Shown piece by piece: positions 61,712-64,000 of a stretch of DNA of 64,000 nucleotides. Made by a program: the position numbers and the translations under genes. A model generated the notes under the pieces. The model did no database searches. It was not told where the DNA came from and saw only the letters and a program-made list of their open reading frames with translations. Position 1 is the stretch's first letter; the number at the start of each line of letters is the position of its first letter. Source of the DNA: Nonlabens arenilitoris (GTDB lineage Bacteria; Bacteroidota; Bacteroidia; Flavobacteriales; Flavobacteriaceae); NCBI RefSeq assembly GCF_002954765.1, contig NZ_MTPW01000001.1, forward strand, positions 2,245,501 through 2,309,500, given 5' to 3'.

Positions 61712-62374
61712 CTATGCTTTTAAATGTTTTAATGCAGTTAGTATATCTGTTCCTTCTGCTCTTTCTTTATAATCTGCATCTAAAAAAGCATATTGAATAA
61801 TTCCTTTTTGATCAATGACATAAGTTGCAGCAAGTGGTAACTCATTACTATGATCACCATTTTTCTCACTTAATTTAAACCCAGCTTCATATATCGCAGC
61901 AACATCATCAGTTAATTGATAAACTACACCGTATTCTTTACCTATGGTGTTTCCTATATCGCTTAAAACGTTGAATTTCAAATTATTTTTCTCAGCTGTG
62001 TTCAGTGAATTGTCAGGTAGTTCTGGTGTTAGTGCAATTAATTGAGCATTGAACTTTTCAAACTCAGGTAATATTTCTTGCAAATAGTGCAATGTAATAT
62101 TACAATATGGACACCATCCACCTCTATACCAAGTTAAAATAACTGGGCCTTTTTCTAGCTGATTATACAGAGAAATGGACTGATTTATAGCATTTTTAAG
62201 TTCAAAATTTGGGGCTTTATCACCTATGTTTAATGCATTTTCTAAAACACCTGAATTTGCAACACTTTCAATACCATCATTATAGATTTTATTCTTTTCG
62301 GCTGTAAATTTTGCAATTCCTGCCTCGCGCTGTGGCTCTAGTAAACGGTCTAATGCTCCATTTTTGGTTTCCAT
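61712..62374 (-). CDS. Peroxiredoxin-like protein (AhpC/TSA family)
   Basis: 220 residues. Thioredoxin fold with ILTWYRGGWCPYCNITLHYLQ, where the Trp-Cys-Pro-Tyr-Cys replaces the usual PxxxTxxC of AhpC; the N-terminal 45 residues are helical. Such proteins form a distinct group of peroxiredoxin-like thiol oxidoreductases. Partner enzymes lie on both sides. ATG start; intergenic gaps of 16 and 29 bp suggest one operon. Confidence 0.87.
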   Translation of the reverse strand: METKNGALDRLLEPQREAGIAKFTAEKNKIYNDGIESVANSGVLENALNIGDKAPNFELKNAINQSISLYNQLEKGPVILTWYRGGWCPYCNITLHYLQEILPEFEKFNAQLIALTPELPDNSLNTAEKNNLKFNVLSDIGNTIGKEYGVVYQLTDDVAAIYEAGFKLSEKNGDHSNELPLAATYVIDQKGIIQYAFLDADYKERAEGTDILTALKHLKA

Positions 62375-62403
62375 TTTTCTTTTTTTATAGTTGAGATTGG
62401 ATA

Positions 62404-63048
62404 TTATTCTGCAATGATTTCAGATAGTACTTGTTTAAAAATATCTACTGGTTGTGCACCAGAAACAGCGCTTTTTCTATTGAATACTATTGTAGGAACC
62501 GAACTTACTCCTAAGTTTTGCCAGAATTGTTCCTTTTTTCGAACTTCTTGTTGTGCTTCAGGTTGATCGATTAGAGCTAAAGCTTCTGTAGCATTAAGAC
62601 CTACTGAAGTCAATGCTTCTTTTAAAACATCGTGTTGAGAAACATCTTTACGATCACTAAAAAAGGCTTTTGTAAGCTGCATTTTTAACTCAGTTTGCTT
62701 ACCAAATTCTTTTGCATACTCAAGTAAGATATGAGCATTAAAGGTGTTGACCATGCGCATCTCGTCAAAGTAGTCAAAGGTGAAACCTAGTTCTGCTCCA
62801 GCCTCTATCATATGTTTTTTAGAAGCTTGCTGCTGTTCTTTAGTGGAACCATATTTTTCAGTGATATGTTCATTAAGGTTTTGACCTTCAATGGGCATAT
62901 TAGGATTCAATTCAAATGGTTGCCACTCTATTTCGACTTGATCTTGAATACCTAATTCATCAATAGCCTTTTCTAATCTTTTATAGCCTATGGTACACCA
63001 TGGACAGACCACATCAGATACAATATCAATTTTTAATTTCTCAGCCAT
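62404..63048 (-). CDS. DsbA/FrnE family thiol oxidoreductase
   Basis: 214 residues. Active site CPWC at Cys15-Cys18 in DIVSDVVCPWCTIGYKRLEKA, a large helical insert, and the cis-Pro loop SSVPTIVFNRKSAVSGAQP. FrnE-like proteins handle disulfides or isomerise polyketides; there is no signal peptide, so it is cytoplasmic. It overlaps the EthD gene by one base. Confidence 0.92.
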   Translation of the reverse strand: MAEKLKIDIVSDVVCPWCTIGYKRLEKAIDELGIQDQVEIEWQPFELNPNMPIEGQNLNEHITEKYGSTKEQQQASKKHMIEAGAELGFTFDYFDEMRMVNTFNAHILLEYAKEFGKQTELKMQLTKAFFSDRKDVSQHDVLKEALTSVGLNATEALALIDQPEAQQEVRKKEQFWQNLGVSSVPTIVFNRKSAVSGAQPVDIFKQVLSEIIAE

Positions 63049-63365
63049 TAGGATAGAGTTATAAGTTCGCTAATTTGTAATTCACCATCAACATTGCTAT
63101 AGTTTTTTACATCAGCAGCAAATGTTGCAGCATGTGGAGCAAACGAAGATTTAAAACTAGCGACATCGTCAAACAGTAAATGCGCGATTGCAACATAGGG
63201 AGCTAGTTCATCAGGCTGTCTTCCTGCAATTCCTACTTCAAATTCTAGTCCTTTTAAATCTTTACCTAATGATTTAGAAATCATAGGTAAATGACTATTT
63301 TTATAATAATCTGTATCAAACTGAACGTCTTTACCGTTAGGATACATTACAGATACTTTAATCAT
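63048..63365 (-). CDS. EthD family protein
   Basis: 105 residues, ferredoxin-like alpha/beta fold: MIKVSVMYPNGKDVQFDTDYYKNSHLPM with the family Asp-Tyr-Tyr...His, then GIAGRQPDELAPYVAIAHL. EthD/EthR-associated proteins accompany oxidative degradation of ethers and other compounds. Overlaps the FrnE-like gene by one base, so the two are coupled. Confidence 0.88.
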   Translation of the reverse strand: MIKVSVMYPNGKDVQFDTDYYKNSHLPMISKSLGKDLKGLEFEVGIAGRQPDELAPYVAIAHLLFDDVASFKSSFAPHAATFAADVKNYSNVDGELQISELITLS

Positions 63366-63397
63366 AATAATGATATTTATTTTAGTAAGTTAATAAA

Positions 63398-63419
63398 CCT
63401 TCCGCACTTAAACGGAAGG
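63398..63419 (-). terminator. Hairpin between the decarboxylase and EthD genes
   Basis: Stem CCTTCCG with CGGAAGG around an 8-base loop; only a weak T tract on the minus strand, so the activity as a terminator is uncertain. Confidence 0.55.
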
Positions 63420-63456
63420 CTTATTGTAATAAATTGAGATTTAGGGAATCAACAAT

Positions 63457-64000
63457 TTATTTTTTCCATGCAAATTTTTCAAATGCAGCATCAACAGGAG
63501 TATGTGCGATGTGATTTGTATAATTACTGATTACTTTTTGTGACATTCCTAGAATGATGTCCAATACTTGTCTCTCTCCATAACCTGCAGCATAAAATGC
63601 GTCTAAGTCTTCTTGAGATACATTACCGCGATTGCGTACTACAGATAAAGTCATGTTACGTAGTGCTTCTAATTTTGAGTCTTCTAAAGGAGTCTCATTA
63701 CGTAAAGCATCTGTGATGCTATCGTCTACTTTCATCATTTTTGCAATACCAGTGTGTGCTGGTACACAGTAATGACAGGCATGCTCTACATTAATAGTTT
63801 GCCATACAACAGTTAATTCATCTTCATTAAATGATGAGTTTACAAACAGTTCATGTAATTGCTGGTATGCCTTTAATAATTGTGGAGAAGCAGCTAGTAC
63901 ACCGTGTAAACCTGGTATCATTCCATATGCTTTTTGAGAATTCTCTAGTAAAGCTTTGCTTTCTTCTGGTGCGCTCTCAATGTTGTGAACTTTTAAAGTG
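63457..64000 (-). CDS. Carboxymuconolactone decarboxylase family protein (cut by window edge)
   Basis: The open frame runs off the right edge; residues from TLKVHNIESAPEESKALL onward are seen (180 codons to the stop at 63457, without the first one or two). Redox motif EHACHYCVPAHTGIAKMM with Cys-His-Tyr-Cys and the family His. An internal ATG at 63921 is not the true start. Probably an alkylhydroperoxidase-like enzyme. It heads a minus-strand cluster with EthD, FrnE and a peroxiredoxin-like gene. Confidence 0.9.
   Translation of the reverse strand, partial: TLKVHNIESAPEESKALLENSQKAYGMIPGLHGVLAASPQLLKAYQQLHELFVNSSFNEDELTVVWQTINVEHACHYCVPAHTGIAKMMKVDDSITDALRNETPLEDSKLEALRNMTLSVVRNRGNVSQEDLDAFYAAGYGERQVLDIILGMSQKVISNYTNHIAHTPVDAAFEKFAWKK

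Noticed and set aside
1-64000. tRNA, rRNA, transposase, integrase or phage genes
   Set aside because: None recognised on either strand; hairpins found are short terminators and no cloverleaf pattern was seen.

Overview
The window is AT-rich, densely coded and reads as a chromosomal segment of a marine Flavobacteriaceae-type Bacteroidetes. Evidence: two proteins carry C-terminal type IX secretion (T9SS) sorting regions; a TAnnTTTG -7 promoter element lies just upstream of many start codons; Shine-Dalgarno sequences are rare; and several families are typical of the group (GSCFA, BT_3928-like DoxX, CAL67264-like, cyclophilin-FKBP fusion, DUF4230). A 16-bp palindrome, CGCTTTCGCGAAAGCG, recurs about 15 times and suggests a Nonlabens/Dokdonia-like genome; that placement is inference. 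I found no rRNA, tRNA, CRISPR array, transposase or phage gene.

Layout. 1-2773: end of a PAP2 phosphatase, OsmC protein, then three envelope genes (YHYH lipoprotein, YwqK-like lipoprotein, SCO1). 2781-10591, minus strand: MarC membrane protein, acyl-CoA oxidase-like enzyme, an odd inverted-repeat stretch, M1 aminopeptidase lipoprotein, a frameshifted membrane protein, MeaB and a small membrane protein. 10900-17834, minus: SecA, DUF2795 protein, cobalamin adenosyltransferase, AhpD-like protein, TatC, KdsD. 17921-26852, plus: RecQ, a secreted repeat protein behind a LacI-type palindrome, cyclophilin-FKBP fusion, DoxX-like protein, DppB-like permease, TpiA, DUF1287, PrmA, ClpS.

27003-32166 is a TetR / ABC exporter / HlyD / TolC operon whose ATPase domain has lost nearly every catalytic motif residue. 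32298-35909 is a 1203-residue T9SS cargo protein. 35969-46581 holds RluF-like synthase, GreA-like factor, fasciclin lipoprotein, MnmA, S8 protease with T9SS tail, nitronate monooxygenase-like enzyme, hemolysin III protein, ZIP transporter and two methyltransferases. 46727-51029 holds small membrane proteins, EttA, MtfA-like peptidase and Bax inhibitor-1 protein. 51152-52707 is an ECF sigma / anti-sigma-like / Spy-like operon in which the first and third genes are each broken by one missing A. 52829-60079: lipoprotein, DUF4230, GSCFA, two small paralogues, YcxB-like protein, AlaS, M23 peptidase, MerR regulator. 60129-64000, minus: small membrane proteins and a redox/detoxification cluster (HAD dehalogenase, peroxiredoxin-like, FrnE/DsbA, EthD, carboxymuconolactone decarboxylase cut by the window edge).

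The main points for follow-up are the iterated palindrome, which sits mostly inside genes and is read as AFAKA or LSRKR; the degenerate exporter ATPase; and four apparent single-base deletions in A/T runs, which are either assembly errors or real decay. MeaB and the cobalamin adenosyltransferase both support a B12-dependent methylmalonyl-CoA mutase that must be encoded elsewhere.
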